From NCBI RefSeq assembly GCF_000003605.2, contig NW_003119426.1, positions 899,779 to 932,573 on the forward strand: 32,795 bases of DNA. Direction: 5' to 3'. The position numbers and the translations under genes were made by a program. Origin of the DNA: Saccoglossus kowalevskii (lineage: Eukaryota; Hemichordata; Enteropneusta; Harrimaniidae). The notes below the pieces were generated by a model. The model ran no database searches and was not told the DNA's origin. It was given only the letters and a program-made list of their open reading frames with translations. Below, piece by piece: positions 21,701 to 31,711 of this stretch; within the stretch, counting starts at the first letter, position 1, and each line of letters opens with the position of its first letter.

Positions 21701-24597
21701 TTTATCTCATTCATATTTTATTTTTTCCTCTCATCAATATAGTGCAAGATACTGAGCTATATAAGGTTATCATGAAATTATCGTAAATTATTATTATACA
21801 TCTGACATAAAACAGTAAAATTCATCCATTCGTGAAACACTCTACAGACAAGTTCAATAATGTTGCGCATTTGAATGTTTTTCTTATTTGAAAAATGTTC
21901 ATGTTTTTGTCACATTTCAACATGACACTGAGTGTCAGCAATTTTGCGAAATTTTGTTTTCACAGAATGTCCTAAAATTCTAAAATCATGAAAATTAAGG
22001 TGTTTACAGTGGACATGTATGTTGGTATTGTAGTTTACTCCCATTTTAAATTTTGGAATAAGTACAAATTGCAAATGTATTCAACAAATGACTGCTAAAG
22101 TCTATTGTTTTACTGGCTGGTTATCATGTGAATAAAGTTATGTTTTTGTACATTTAGGGTCATTTACCATTTGCTGTTGTTGGTAGCAATGAAGAAGTGA
22201 AGATTGGTAATAAAACCGTGCGAGCAAGACAGTATCCATGGGGTGTTGTACAAGGTAAGTAGGACATTAATCTGTAAAAATCTGTATTCACAGTATCAAA
22301 CACCTACGCTGTGATATTAAACCTGTCATATGCTTGGCTTAGAATGTATGTTTTCTTTACAGTTGAAAATGAGTCACACTGTGACTTTGTTAAACTGCGC
22401 GAGATGCTGATACGCACAAATATGGAAGATTTGATTGAACAGACTCATGCACGTCATTATGAGCTTTACAGAAGATGTCGTCTTGAAGAGATGGGCTTTG
22501 TTGATAGTCATCCAGATGGTAAAGCATCAAGGTGAGTCAAGTATATTATTGTGTGTTGTTGTATAATAATGTGCTTAATGTAAAACGTTTTATTTTCGCT
22601 GCTATCAATTTTCGTGGGGTGATGATGATAGAATAAAAAGATCTCATGTCATAATGACCTAGATGAAACATTTACCTAAAATTTTGTAATTTCCTTGTCA
22701 AATTTGGATAGATAATCTTGCACCACCAAGTTCCATGTGACGATATCATAAATTTCGCCTTCCTAAACACCAAACGCCTTCCTGAATGTTCTGTTGATCC
22801 TTTGTACGTGTATTTTTTTGTATTTATTCTGTTTATAACAACACAATGATTTCCTTTAATCTTGGGACTTAATAAATTTATTTCTATTGGAAGAGAGACA
22901 TTACCATAATGCAGGATACATTTCTTTATAATGCCTCACCTGTGAATGCTTTGATGCTCTACAAATGACTGAAATATTTCCTTCATTATAATCAGTCTAC
23001 GGCATTTTTGGAAATTTTAGGTTTTAAAATTGTGCCCCCTCTGAAGTATCAAAGTTGAATCACTGATAATTGTTTTTTTTATTCAATGTATAGTCTTCAA
23101 GAAACCTATGAAGCCAAGCGAAATGCACATATGCAGCAATTACAACAGAAGGAAGATGAGATGAGACAATCTTTTGTTGTCAGAGTTAAAGAGAAGGAGG
23201 CAGAACTTAAACAAGCTGAAAAAGAAGTGAGTAGATAACAAAAATATGAGGATACTTAAACTTTGATAGTGTATGGATCGTATACATGAGGTGACAGTAT
23301 TGTAGGTGCATTGACCTATGTCTTTGCTTGTAGCTTTCATGCAACAACCTTGTAATAATATTTGACAATAAGTCAAAAAAATTGACTATAAAAGCCTAGT
23401 GATTTTTACGTCACAGTTTTGTGTTGATAACCGTTGATTTGGCATAAGTCAAAAAAATTGACTATAAAAGCCTAGTGATTTTTACGTCACAGTTTCGTGT
23501 TAATAATCGTTGATTTGGCATGACAACCCCCAACTTTTTAATACTGCAGATTAAAACAATGATATCCTGAACCTGTTCATGTCACAAAATTGTTTCATTG
23601 TTGGAGAGTGTGACTTGTCACCTACAAAACACATCCATGTCCTGCTGTTTCTTAGATACAAGAAACTTTATGTCTGACTATAAAAGTTTTTTTATCATAA
23701 ATCTGTAAGACTATGTTTGTCCAGATCTGCAATGAGTAGAACACGTTTGTGTTTGACTCGAACAGGCCAAGTAGGATTGATATTACAAATTAATATATTG
23801 AATGTTTGGTCACTAAATTGTTCTCCATAATTTCATGATTTTACAGTAGTACTTTTCATTCACCTGCATACATGTATTTTAAATAGTCATTGACAGTCAG
23901 CACATTTATTGCTAAACAGCATTTATCAATCACTGACTGCACATATTGTATAAAATCTTACTATCTTTTACACCTTAGTAACTTTGATGTTTTCTCCAGG
24001 ACAAGTGAAGCTAAATATTAATTTTGTTAATGCATAAAATTGTTGCAATTAAGAAACTTTAATGCACATCTTGGTGTGGTCACTGAGCTCATTGTATGCA
24101 AATGATACGTTAACCTTTTCACCACCAGTTTTCCCTCTTTTCATCACAAATTCACAAATACCGGTAATTCTGTTTATAGTCTGCATTATCTTTCAAAAGA
24201 TCGGGACAAAAATAACCTAATTTTTTAAGTAAAAACTAAAATTTGACTCAAATTATTTCCATTGGCTTCTAAATTGGGGTTCATTTCCAGAAATATTGAA
24301 GAATACAAGAAAAAAGTGCAGAAAAATTTGGGCGAGAAAGTCTGGTGGTGAAAAGGTTAATAAAAGGAACACGGATGATAATGCTGTCTTTCACATTTCT
24401 TCCACACACAGTTACACGAAAAATTTGACAGTCTCAAAAAACAGCACGCCGAGGAAAAGAGAAAACTGGAACATCAACAGAACAAATTGAAAGAGGAACA
24501 AGATAATTTTGTTAAAAGGAAAATGATATATGAGCAGGAAGTATTAATGGCCCAGCAAGCCGCACAGTCACAGACAATCAAGGGCAAGAAAAAGTAA
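15692..24597 (+). CDS. SEPT6-like: Septin, SEPT6 group (isoform A, ten exons, 423 aa)
   Basis: Exons 15692-15718, 17500-17614, 19582-19695, 20220-20301, 20740-20998, 21597-21686, 22158-22254, 22363-22531, 23094-23226 and 24412-24597 join with GT-AG introns and matching phases into 1272 bases. The protein is a filament-forming GTP-binding cytoskeletal septin. The SEPT6-group helix [12 protein letters not shown] lies at 21-32. The P-loop GETGLGKS is at 48-55, DTVGFGDQ (G3) at 100-107 and AKAD (G4) at 183-186. The septin unique element with RQYPWG is at 253-258 onward, and a charged coiled coil covers about 318-410. Length and segments such as [20 protein letters not shown] match SEPT6/8/10/11. 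Aligned by eye to catalytic septins, the switch-I threonine is replaced by Gly77, as in the non-hydrolysing SEPT6 group. Such septins pair with SEPT7- and SEPT2-type partners. The ATG at 15692 is chosen for position and context. A spliced alternative 3' end is listed separately. Confidence 0.97.
15719..17499 (+). other. Septin intron 1
   Basis: 1.78 kb, AT-rich. Contains the foldback element at 17037-17249, a short (AAAT)n tract at 17447-17463 and an 8-bp inverted repeat GTCTTCCT/AGGAAGAC at 16813-16863. Confidence 0.85.
17037..17249. mobile_element. Foldback MITE with telomere-like units and 9-bp target duplication
   Basis: Both ends begin GGCTTAGTCTTTTCCACGAA (26 identical bases), followed by CGAAA repeats and then CCCTAACCCTAA on the left and CCCTAACCTTA on the reverse-complemented right arm. 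The element is flanked by perfect direct repeats CTATAATTC (17028-17036 and 17250-17258). A 9-bp duplication and long inverted ends fit a Mutator-like (MULE) derivative. Non-coding, 213 bp. Confidence 0.88.
17500..17614 (+). CDS. SEPT6-like: Septin exon 2
   Basis: Residues 10-47 plus one base. The acceptor is tttttttag and the donor GTTG|gtaagt. Carries the alpha0 region [16 protein letters not shown] and the first GTPase strand FCFNILCVG. Confidence 0.97.
17615..19581 (+). other. Septin intron 2
   Basis: 1.97 kb, mostly made of the inserted element at 17978-19349. The remainder is AT-rich with no other feature. Confidence 0.85.
17978..19349. mobile_element. Non-autonomous DNA transposon, CAGGG termini, 1.37 kb
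   Basis: Left end CAGGGTTCTTCACG, reverse-complemented right end CAGGGTTCTCCACG, then TTTTAA and ACAGGGYGCGCC-like blocks in both arms. ACTATA directly flanks both ends (17972-17977 and 19350-19355). The ends resemble hAT elements, but a clean 8-bp duplication is not visible. The interior has a GC-richer patch (18880-18980) and no transposase. Confidence 0.6.
19582..19695 (+). CDS. SEPT6-like: Septin exon 3: P-loop and switch I
   Basis: Residues 48-85 plus one base. The acceptor is gacttttag and the donor TATG|gtaaga. Encodes [20 protein letters not shown] and the switch-I segment HTLPGVKL, which has Gly77 where catalytic septins have Thr. Confidence 0.97.
19974..20163. mobile_element. MITE family A, copy 2, inverted, in septin intron 3
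   Basis: Begins TACTGTCAAATACTTTATTT and ends in ACAGTA. Its reverse complement aligns along nearly its whole length with the 658-876 element, including the internal CTGAAAAGACTTTTTGGGTG segment (copy 1 reads CTCTTTGGG). It ends only 56 bp before the exon 4 acceptor of the septin gene. Confidence 0.85.
20220..20301 (+). CDS. SEPT6-like: Septin exon 4: switch II (DTVGFGDQ)
   Basis: Residues 86-112 plus two bases. The acceptor is attacag and the donor ACAG|gtatac. Contains the G3 motif DTVGFGDQ. Confidence 0.97.
20302..20739 (+). other. Septin intron 4
   Basis: 438 bp of AT-rich intron. Nothing beyond splice signals. Confidence 0.8.
20740..20998 (+). CDS. SEPT6-like: Septin exon 5: central GTPase domain, AKAD
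   Basis: Residues 113-199. The acceptor is gtttgcag and the donor AAG|gtttgt (non-consensus beyond GT). Includes [20 protein letters not shown] and the guanine-specificity motif AKAD (183-186). Confidence 0.97.
20999..21596 (+). other. Septin intron 5
   Basis: 598 bp. Exon 5 reads open 99 bases into it before a stop. No other feature seen. Confidence 0.8.
21597..21686 (+). CDS. SEPT6-like: Septin exon 6
   Basis: Residues 200-229, containing [20 protein letters not shown]. The acceptor is cattccag and the donor AAT|gtaagt, phase 0. Confidence 0.96.
21687..22157 (+). other. Septin intron 6
   Basis: 471 bp, AT-rich. Nothing notable. Confidence 0.8.
22158..22254 (+). CDS. SEPT6-like: Septin exon 7: start of the septin unique element
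   Basis: Residues 230-261 plus one base. LPFAVVGS forms the last GTPase strand region and [11 protein letters not shown] opens the septin unique element (Trp257-Gly258). The acceptor is catttag and the donor CAAG|gtaagt. Confidence 0.97.
22363..22531 (+). CDS. SEPT6-like: Septin exon 8: septin unique element
   Basis: Residues 262-317 plus two bases. [20 protein letters not shown] and [11 protein letters not shown] are hallmark septin-unique-element segments. The acceptor is ctttacag and the donor CAAG|gtgagt. Intron 7 before it is only 108 bp. Confidence 0.97.
22532..23093 (+). other. Septin intron 8
   Basis: 562 bp. GTTTTATTTTCGCTG and TCAATTTTCG near 22588-22614 look like a decayed arm of MITE family A. 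Confidence 0.5.
23094..23226 (+). CDS. SEPT6-like: Septin exon 9: coiled coil, part 1
   Basis: Residues 318-362, containing [10 protein letters not shown] then a Gln/Glu/Lys-rich helix ([15 protein letters not shown]). The acceptor is aatgtatag and the donor GAA|gtgagt, phase 0. Confidence 0.96.
23370..23521. repeat. 76-bp tandem duplication
   Basis: Units 23370-23445 and 23446-23521 differ at three positions, all transitions. Each starts with the palindrome GTCAAAAAAATTGAC and contains TTTACGTCACAG, a CRE-like site. Confidence 0.93.
24110..24360. mobile_element. piggyBac-like MITE, 251 bp
   Basis: TTAA at both ends (24110-24113, 24357-24360) directly followed inward by CCTTTTCACCACCAG in inverted orientation. 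The TTAA target and CC(Y)TTT terminus fit piggyBac-type elements. No transposase. Confidence 0.8.
24412..24597 (+). CDS. SEPT6-like: Septin exon 10: coiled coil, part 2, and stop
   Basis: Residues 363-423 ending KGKKK-stop. The acceptor is ccacacacag. Continues the charged helix ([20 protein letters not shown]). The final codon AAG plus TAA reads AAGTAAAT, so the stop also forms part of a possible donor with its GT at 24594-24595. Confidence 0.95.
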   Translation, partial: LHEKFDSLKKQHAEEKRKLEHQQNKLKEEQDNFVKRKMIYEQEVLMAQQAAQSQTIKGKKK

Positions 24598-25282
24598 ATG
24601 AGTAGTTCTACCTACTTTCATGTAAGCAATGTATGCTACAATGCTCACTGCTAGTTCAAAACACTTACAACTATCAAGATAAATGCACTTTTGTATAAAT
24701 CTGAAATATTTATCATGCTTCTTGGATAAAGCATGTCAAAAAATTCCTTGCATGTCTTTTTTTTCTTTTGAAATGAATTTGACTATTTATTATGTTCTAA
24801 ATGATGAATTTATTGTAACCGGCTACAATTCATGCATGATTTCTATTTTTCACATACATCTGTGAAGGGATAAAACCTCTCGGTATTTCAAAGAGTTGCA
24901 TTTATTGATGGTTGTTGTCTCCAATATTTTATGTTGTACACACATTTTATGTTGGGTGTTGGGTCAGTGCATGCTAACCTTATCTCACTGCCATTTGTTG
25001 TCTTCAGCATCTCAATCCTATTCATATTCAATGCATACCCGTGGATGGAATTAGCATGTCCCACTTGTTTGTAACTTTATATCAATTTGCATCTAGGTTA
25101 TCTTATGAATGCAGTGGTGGGTTGATCGGGGTGGTGCGAAGTTTGAATTGTGCTCGTTATAGTAAAAATTTTGTTGGCATTAATGTTCATTTGCAGTTTT
25201 CTGTAATGTTTTTCTATTTTTTGTGGACATGTTATTTTTCTTTGTTTAAATATGCCATTTTTTGTTTGTATATTGCAATAAA
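24598..25282 (+). other. Probable 3'UTR of septin isoform A
   Basis: Follows the exon 10 stop without interruption and ends at an AATAAA signal. No coding potential. Confidence 0.5.
25277..25282 (+). terminator. Candidate polyadenylation signal, isoform A
   Basis: AATAAA with T-rich sequence (AAACATTTTTTTTCC) about 20-30 bp downstream, 680 bp after the isoform A stop. Confidence 0.45.
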
Positions 25283-25921
25283 GCACTAGTTCCCTAAACT
25301 TTAAACATTTTTTTTCCTGAAATATGCTTACTAATATAAATTAAGTAGTATTTGTATGGCAAGTCTGTGGTGTAATACTGCAATCTGCAAGAGTGTGGGG
25401 ACCATTAACTAAATTAGATGCAGTATTCCCATGTCAAAACATTGCACGACAACTTATTTTATTCTGTAAATTAAAAAGACTGAAATGTTGTACCTAAAAA
25501 AAAAATACTCTAAAAACAATGAAGAGAATGAATGAGAATCTAGGTAATGACTGAACTTGTCAAGAAGAGAATAAAACTATGCTTCCTTATATCTTGCAGA
25601 GTTGATCAATTTAACACAAACTGACTGTATCAAATACTTTCTTTACATGCAAGGGAACGTTTTAATGCATGGTCAGAAAACAGTAAATAACTACTACGGC
25701 CATGCCATGTACATAACGATGTATTCTTAAAAAGTTAAAACTTTATTGTGCATGTTGAGTTCTTGGTGTGTGAATGGTTGGTCCTAATAGAATTCCTAAT
25801 TACCCCCTGTTTCTACCTTTTCTGTACTCCAGTTGTGATTACCGTTATTATTTGTGGTGATCCAGAAAACCTCAGAGAATATCAGCAGTTAGCATCTGCA
25901 GCAGACAGTATTGTCTATGTT

Positions 25922-26011
25922 TTAACCCATTCACTGCCTTTGAATGGAATGACCCCCAATTACTATTTATGGGCTATCCCATCTGTTTGAAAATGGGGGT
26001 GAAAGGGTTAA
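25922..26011. mobile_element. Short piggyBac-like MITE, 90 bp
   Basis: TTAACCCATTCACTGCC at the left and, reverse-complemented, TTAACCCTTTCACCCCC at the right, with TTAA at each boundary. The same general type as 24110-24360, but a different sequence. Confidence 0.65.
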
Positions 26012-26501
26012 GACTGGGTTTCACAGTAAATTACTGCACTATGTATTTGTGTGTGTAAATAGCTGCCATTCACATTTCATGCTAAGTATAATAACAATCA
26101 TCTTCATCATAATTGACTTGCATATGTTCATTCTCATAGTGGTCTATGCTTCGGATGTGTTCTGTATGGTTTATGGAACGGTGTGTAGCCAACCGTTCAG
26201 AAGAGACTCAGCATTTGATGCAAGAATTTCAGAGGCACACATGAACACACCTTGAACCTTATCTACCTTTTAACTCATTGTAATTAAAATAATAACCATC
26301 AACTACTTGTACTTACCGTCATATAATCTACTTATACATCTTGTAGATCTTAGAAAAATGTACTTAAAAATTGTATGCACGCTTGATGCACACTACATTT
26401 CAGTTTTATACATTGGTTCACTAATGTTTATTATTATCACTGTTGATGAGCAAAATTGTGACTATCCCACTGAGCAAATTTATTGCAAATCTTAATAGTT
26501 A

Positions 26502-26638
26502 CTGCATTTGCTCTATTAATAACACATATTCTCATTCAAATAACAGTCGTGTGTCTGTTTTTATGATCTTGTATACAATACATGCAACTGTTGGTTTTTG
26601 TATGCTTTTTATTTGTACTTCAAATAGAGCAAATGCAG
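26502..26638. mobile_element. TA-flanked MITE, 137 bp
   Basis: Perfect 16-bp inverted ends CTGCATTTGCTCTATT, flanked by TA on both sides (26500-26501 and 26639-26640), fitting a Tc1/mariner-type element. A single related arm occurs at 31431-31450. Confidence 0.82.
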
Positions 26639-29500
26639 TATGCTTACTACCCAAATTTTGGTAGTTACTGTATTTAGATCGATTTTTGTGTGGTAGTCAT
26701 GGCAACTGTGGTGTACTCACAAAAAAAAAAGCAAGTCGTTCATTGTCATTCTTTCTTCCTGCATATGTAAGAAAATCTTAGTTGTCTTGGTTTGCCTATC
26801 GAGAAGACTAAAGTAGCTGGTTCATGTAGCAGTCTCATCGAAGACAAGTTTCTCAAATCAGAAAAGCAGCTGAGAAGTAGACTGAATTAATACGAATAGT
26901 GGCTTGTATCAGTTTTTGCTGTTATGTCATGCCTTATGTGAAAGCTTTCTCTGTAGGCTGGCTATTGAAGAACTACAGTGTACAGATAGTAGTACTTATT
27001 GCAGTCTTCCTGAGAAAATATTCTTTGACTTCTATCTTGGGAGATGTTTTGTGATGTGTGTTGCATAGCGCGTCAAGTTTCACTTTCTGTAGAACATTGC
27101 AATTGGGGATGAAATAATATTACTAACATCATCGTAAAAGTTGTTTACAATTAAATGCACATGTTGAAATTCTTCTGTTCTATCCCCTTCGCATCAACTA
27201 CACACTGTTGACACTAAGTTTTCTTCTTGTCCAAATTATGTGACCAATCCTTTATACATACTAACACTTTCCCAAGTTTTGTTATTGAAAGTACATGACC
27301 AACCTTTATACACTTCAACTATAATTGTATTCATTTTGTGTGTTTGAACAGTGGTCCAATAACTTTGAAATCTCCAGTATATAGTGGAGAAATATACTAT
27401 TATTGTATGTTTAATTAATGCAACTATTATAGCAAATAGTAGACAGAAAGTATTGTTTTTTTTTTTTAGAATACAACCAAGGACCATGTGCATTCTTTGG
27501 ATTCAGAGATTGTGTTAACCCCTGGACCTCCATTATTATGGAGGAACTCAATTTCTGTACACTGTCCCATTTGTTATAAACAAATGCGTAGAATAAGACT
27601 CTACACAAAAGTTCTAACGCAGTCCCTGATTGCTGTGTAAACTTGTAGCAAACTGACAAATACGCTTTGCTGTCCTTGGTTGTATTTAGATCTGTAGAAA
27701 GCTTTATGTTTAAACTTTCTTAAAATACCTGTCTATGCAATGTTTTTTTACATGTGTATTTATAATAACTTAGGTTACATTTAATGACTAAAAATGTATA
27801 AAGCCCTAATTCCTGCTACAAGTATAATGGATTAAGTTCTCATAGACCATAGACCATATTCATAATTTAAGTGTATTGTGTAATGGTTTTGACCAAATTG
27901 GATCTTGATTGAACACAACTCTGCTTATCACAAAACATCTGTGCAACCTGAACTATCTATTTCATAATGCAACATTGTGAATTGCAATATGGTCTATGTA
28001 CAGTAAACCTTAACTTTACTGTATGTTAACATTAAGGACTGTTATTCCTCAATAAGTTTGTATGAAATGTCTTTCTAAACCAAACTATGTTCAGTCTCTT
28101 CTGGCGTAAAGCATAGACAGATTTTATTATACCAAAATTCATATTTTGTTTCACAACATCACATATATCACAGCATTTTTTTTGTGCCATTTCAGTAAAG
28201 TTAACTCCACTTGTTACATTTCACATGCTGGATCCATTGCTTTAAAATGTCATGTTGTAATTGAAAAATCAATGCTTACTCCTCGATGAGTGGTTGCGAT
28301 CAATGCTTGCCAAGCCTCGAAAATGACAAGTTAAAACAGCACTGATTCTAATTTCTGCCATTGCAGACAATCAATGTTAATAATTTGTAAATGATTCCCT
28401 CTAAGCAATTTTTGTACTGTGCAATTTTGCGGTTTTCACCAAGAAATTTTGTACCATGTAATGAAATTTGACTGCAACATGGTGATGTCACTGAGCTGTG
28501 CAAAAATGAGTTTAATGTTGAGAATGGAGTCAGGTGTAAAATTATAAAATGGTGCTCCATCAATGACCAATTTTAACTCGATCCTTGATTTTTTTGTGTC
28601 TGTGTGAATATGTTGTAGCCCATTTCCTTCAAACCTATTTCTATGCTGGGTTATTTGAAAATGTTCTTGTCCTTGTAATTTATGTGCAAAGGAGCAGCTA
28701 ACCTGAAATCAATCTTTATTACAAAGCTGTGTACACAGATATTAATCCATAAGTTGTTGGGAACACCATTTAGTGCAAGGGACGTCAATGTGCTTTTATG
28801 TAAATGAGGTCTTTAAGTGTTGGCAGCTAATCATTCATAAAGGGGTTTGCGTGTGCGTATAAATGTATCAATAATTTTCTATAAATTACATACTATATTG
28901 CTGTTTCTACCTTATTTCTTACTCTGAAGTTATTTCAAATGTTACCGTATCACCTCTCTGACCTTCCCAGATCAGTACCAAGCATTACCACATTCTGCCA
29001 ACCTGTCTAAATGCAATCTTTAGCCAGCCGCAGCCATGAGGTTCACAATTCTTGCATTCTTTTCAACTAACTCCATACATCTGGTAAACCAAGTGATAGC
29101 TCATAGATACTAATAGAAGTGTATTTGTTGTTGATAAATCTTTGGCAATCAAAGTTAATTTCAATGTACTTTACAAATGTACTTAACTTTGTATTTAGAT
29201 TTGATGTGCGAGTTTATGACATGCGCCAGTGTGAATTTCAAGCAACTACAACTTGAAACACCCAAATTCTGTTTGAGTGACATTGTCACTACACAGAAGT
29301 AAAGGTAGAATGGCTTGTCTATCTTTAATGTCAATTTGGCTTGAAATTGGAAAAAAATTGGAAAAACATCTTTGTAGTGAAAGTATTACGTTAAACTATG
29401 AAAAAAAAAACTGGAAAGAAGATAACAAAATTTGTACATCTACTGGTGTTTCAGTTATCCCGACGTGTTGCTTTTTGTTTTTTTTCTTGTTTATTTATAG

Positions 29501-29591
29501 AGTGCCAGTGGAGAATACTTGCATGGAACTGGCCATTCCAGCACACCGTAGTAGACCGGTTACAAATCCTAAGAAATGTTTGGTTTCGTGA
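29501..29591 (+). CDS. SEPT6-like: Alternative septin terminal exon 11 with CAAX box (isoform B)
   Basis: A very strong pyrimidine tract (29470-29493) and TTATAG precede this segment. Splicing from an exon 10 donor at 24593|24594 (AAAAA|gtaaat) leaves two bases, AA. The first base here, A, completes Lys423 and the frame continues VPVENTCMELAIPAHRSR and on to TGA at 29589-29591. Isoform B is 452 residues. Its last six residues are K447-K448-C449-L450-V451-S452, a CAAX box with a basic residue pair before it, of the kind farnesyltransferase favours (X = Ser). The phase match, acceptor strength and terminal CAAX together argue for a real exon. The donor is only moderate (A at -1 and +5), which suits regulated use. 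No transcript evidence is available here. Confidence 0.62.
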
Positions 29592-31711
29592 TGAAAATAC
29601 GTAACACTGATGAACATGAATGTGTCACGGTGATTATTGTGCTATATTACCCATGATGCCCTTTGTTTAGCTTTTATGTATAATTGCATACATGTCGGGT
29701 ATACTTTGAAGGAACTGAGTACCCCCGTAAGAATAAGACAAACTTTTGTGGTTGCATAACTCAAATGCATGTATTTGCATCTATTCATCTAATTCAGTAT
29801 TATTTGGCATGTATCAGTGCACTATTCATTTCTCTCATGCATGGCTAACGCGATTGTTTACAGGCTATGTTGTGCTAGAATTTTTGGGGGATATGGTTTT
29901 TACTTGGTGATAACATTTGAAGTAACGTCAGGGACTAAGAGATGGTGTAAAAACAGATTTGTAATGACCACAGGGTTACTGCAGAGTAGAACAGGGTTTT
30001 GACATGTGCAAGACTCACTTCTGTTTCAAAATTGCTGTTTGTGAAATTCAGTTAATGTTATGACTATTTAGCCTACTGACTGCCATCATTTCTGAACCCC
30101 ATTTTTCGGTGCCATGGATGTCAGTTTTTTAAACTGAGTGCAGCTGAACCGACCTGTGTTTGATACAAGTCGTGTGCTTTTTGTACCCAGTCCCGATGAT
30201 AGATGGACTGTGATGTACCTGTAAAATGCATTGTTGATACAAAATTTGACTACATGCTGCAATAACCATTATAGCAGATGCTTGACATTAAAACAAACCA
30301 TCCATAGGTTTATTAAATGAACAGTTTTTGAATACAGTATTGTATCTTGCACATTGCCATCATTTGTATAAACTTCACTTTTACAGTTTAGTAATATTAG
30401 ATTGTCCATGTGTGTATTGCTAGGTTCCACTGGTAGGGAAAGGAGGGACAGACTGACTGACTGACCGTGGTAATATCGGAAGAAAGTACCAGACAATAAT
30501 TACGACGACAATGCAAACAGTACTACCCGAATTGAATCTCTTTCAAAGGTGCAACGTTTCACCCCTGTGTTGTAATGGTATGTCCCATAAGTTGTCCTTT
30601 GTTAGCATCATGGGGGTGAGAAAGATTTATTTCTATGATACATTTGTATTTAATTAGAGATGTTATTTTCTATTTGGTTGTCATTTGTGTGTCCATCACA
30701 TTTTGACCCCATTCTAAAGTATATTTTGAGTACTGTGCAATGAATCTTGAGGATACAGTGTGAAGTTTGGAATCAGTGAGGAAATATACTTGTGCTAGTG
30801 TCTCTCCACTGTGACCTAGAATCGTTACTCTGATTACATATGCATGTTGTGGGAGTGACAGGGTTAGTACTAAACATAAATTGTGCATAATGTCTTTTAC
30901 TTCACTCTTTTTTGAAAACTTTTTAAACCATCAAAATTAAGTACAAAACTCAAATTGATTTGGATTTCTTTATCTTCAGCATTAAATTATCTCTTCCATA
31001 TATACATATTCAATTCAAATCGTTATTTTTGTACAACAATATTAGTGATAAGCATAAGTGTAATTTTATTTTACAGTAATGTTTTATTGTATTTGTACCA
31101 TGCTTCAATTCTAGTGTTTATGACATTTAATATATTACATCTTAAAAATCTCATTATAATATACTGTTATAATAAGTCTGTTCAAATGAGTCCTACATTT
31201 TGAACCAAGCATTGTCAAGGAGGTAAAACATGAAAAAGTTGGTAAAAAAAATAAACAGGTTTTGTATCTCGTGTGCGATATGAGCAAATTCACATGCTAA
31301 TCACCAAATACCATATCTCCATCTCCAATTAAGGAACATGTCAACTGAAAATTTTTTTGCTTGGATTTTCGGTCACATCAAATTTATACTGATCCTGTTA
31401 ACTTTTCTTCATATCACATGTACTCTATTACAATAGAGCAAATACAGTGAAGGAATTAACTTTAATTTGAAGCTAAAAATGTTATGGGATAATTTGTCTA
31501 GACCACTACTTATATTCTTCTGATCACAACTGTGTTGAAGTTATAATCTCACTTGAATGTTATTAATTTTAAAGCTGCCATGTATTGTGTAATTCTGTTA
31601 TCTGATAATCAAAAGTTTTTTTTGTTTTTTTTAACTGTGTAAAAAAATTTATTATATAGAATAATGTTTGAGATGTAGGCTGGTATTATAATATTGTTTT
31701 GTATTAATAAA
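29592..31711 (+). other. Probable 3'UTR of septin isoform B
   Basis: About 2.1 kb after the exon 11 stop with no convincing coding region. AATAAA occurs at 31250-31255 and 31706-31711. 31431-31450 carries a single arm (CAATAGAGCAAATACAGTGA) of the MITE at 26502-26638. Confidence 0.4.
31706..31711 (+). terminator. Candidate polyadenylation signal, isoform B
   Basis: AATAAA followed within 30 bp by a T/GT-rich stretch (GTCTTTTTGTTTGAG). An alternative signal lies at 31250-31255, also followed by GT-rich DNA. Confidence 0.4.

Larger units (their letters stand above)
23227..24411 (+). other. Septin intron 9
   Basis: 1.19 kb containing a 76-bp tandem duplication (23370-23521) and a TTAA-flanked MITE (24110-24360) that ends about 50 bp before the exon 10 acceptor. 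Confidence 0.8.
24594..29500 (+). other. Septin intron 10 (isoform B) / downstream DNA (isoform A)
   Basis: 4.9 kb. Holds the isoform A 3'UTR, MITEs at 25922-26011 and 26502-26638, and otherwise AT-rich sequence. A phase-compatible but weak alternative terminal exon may exist at 26189-26255. No independent gene is recognised. Confidence 0.5.
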
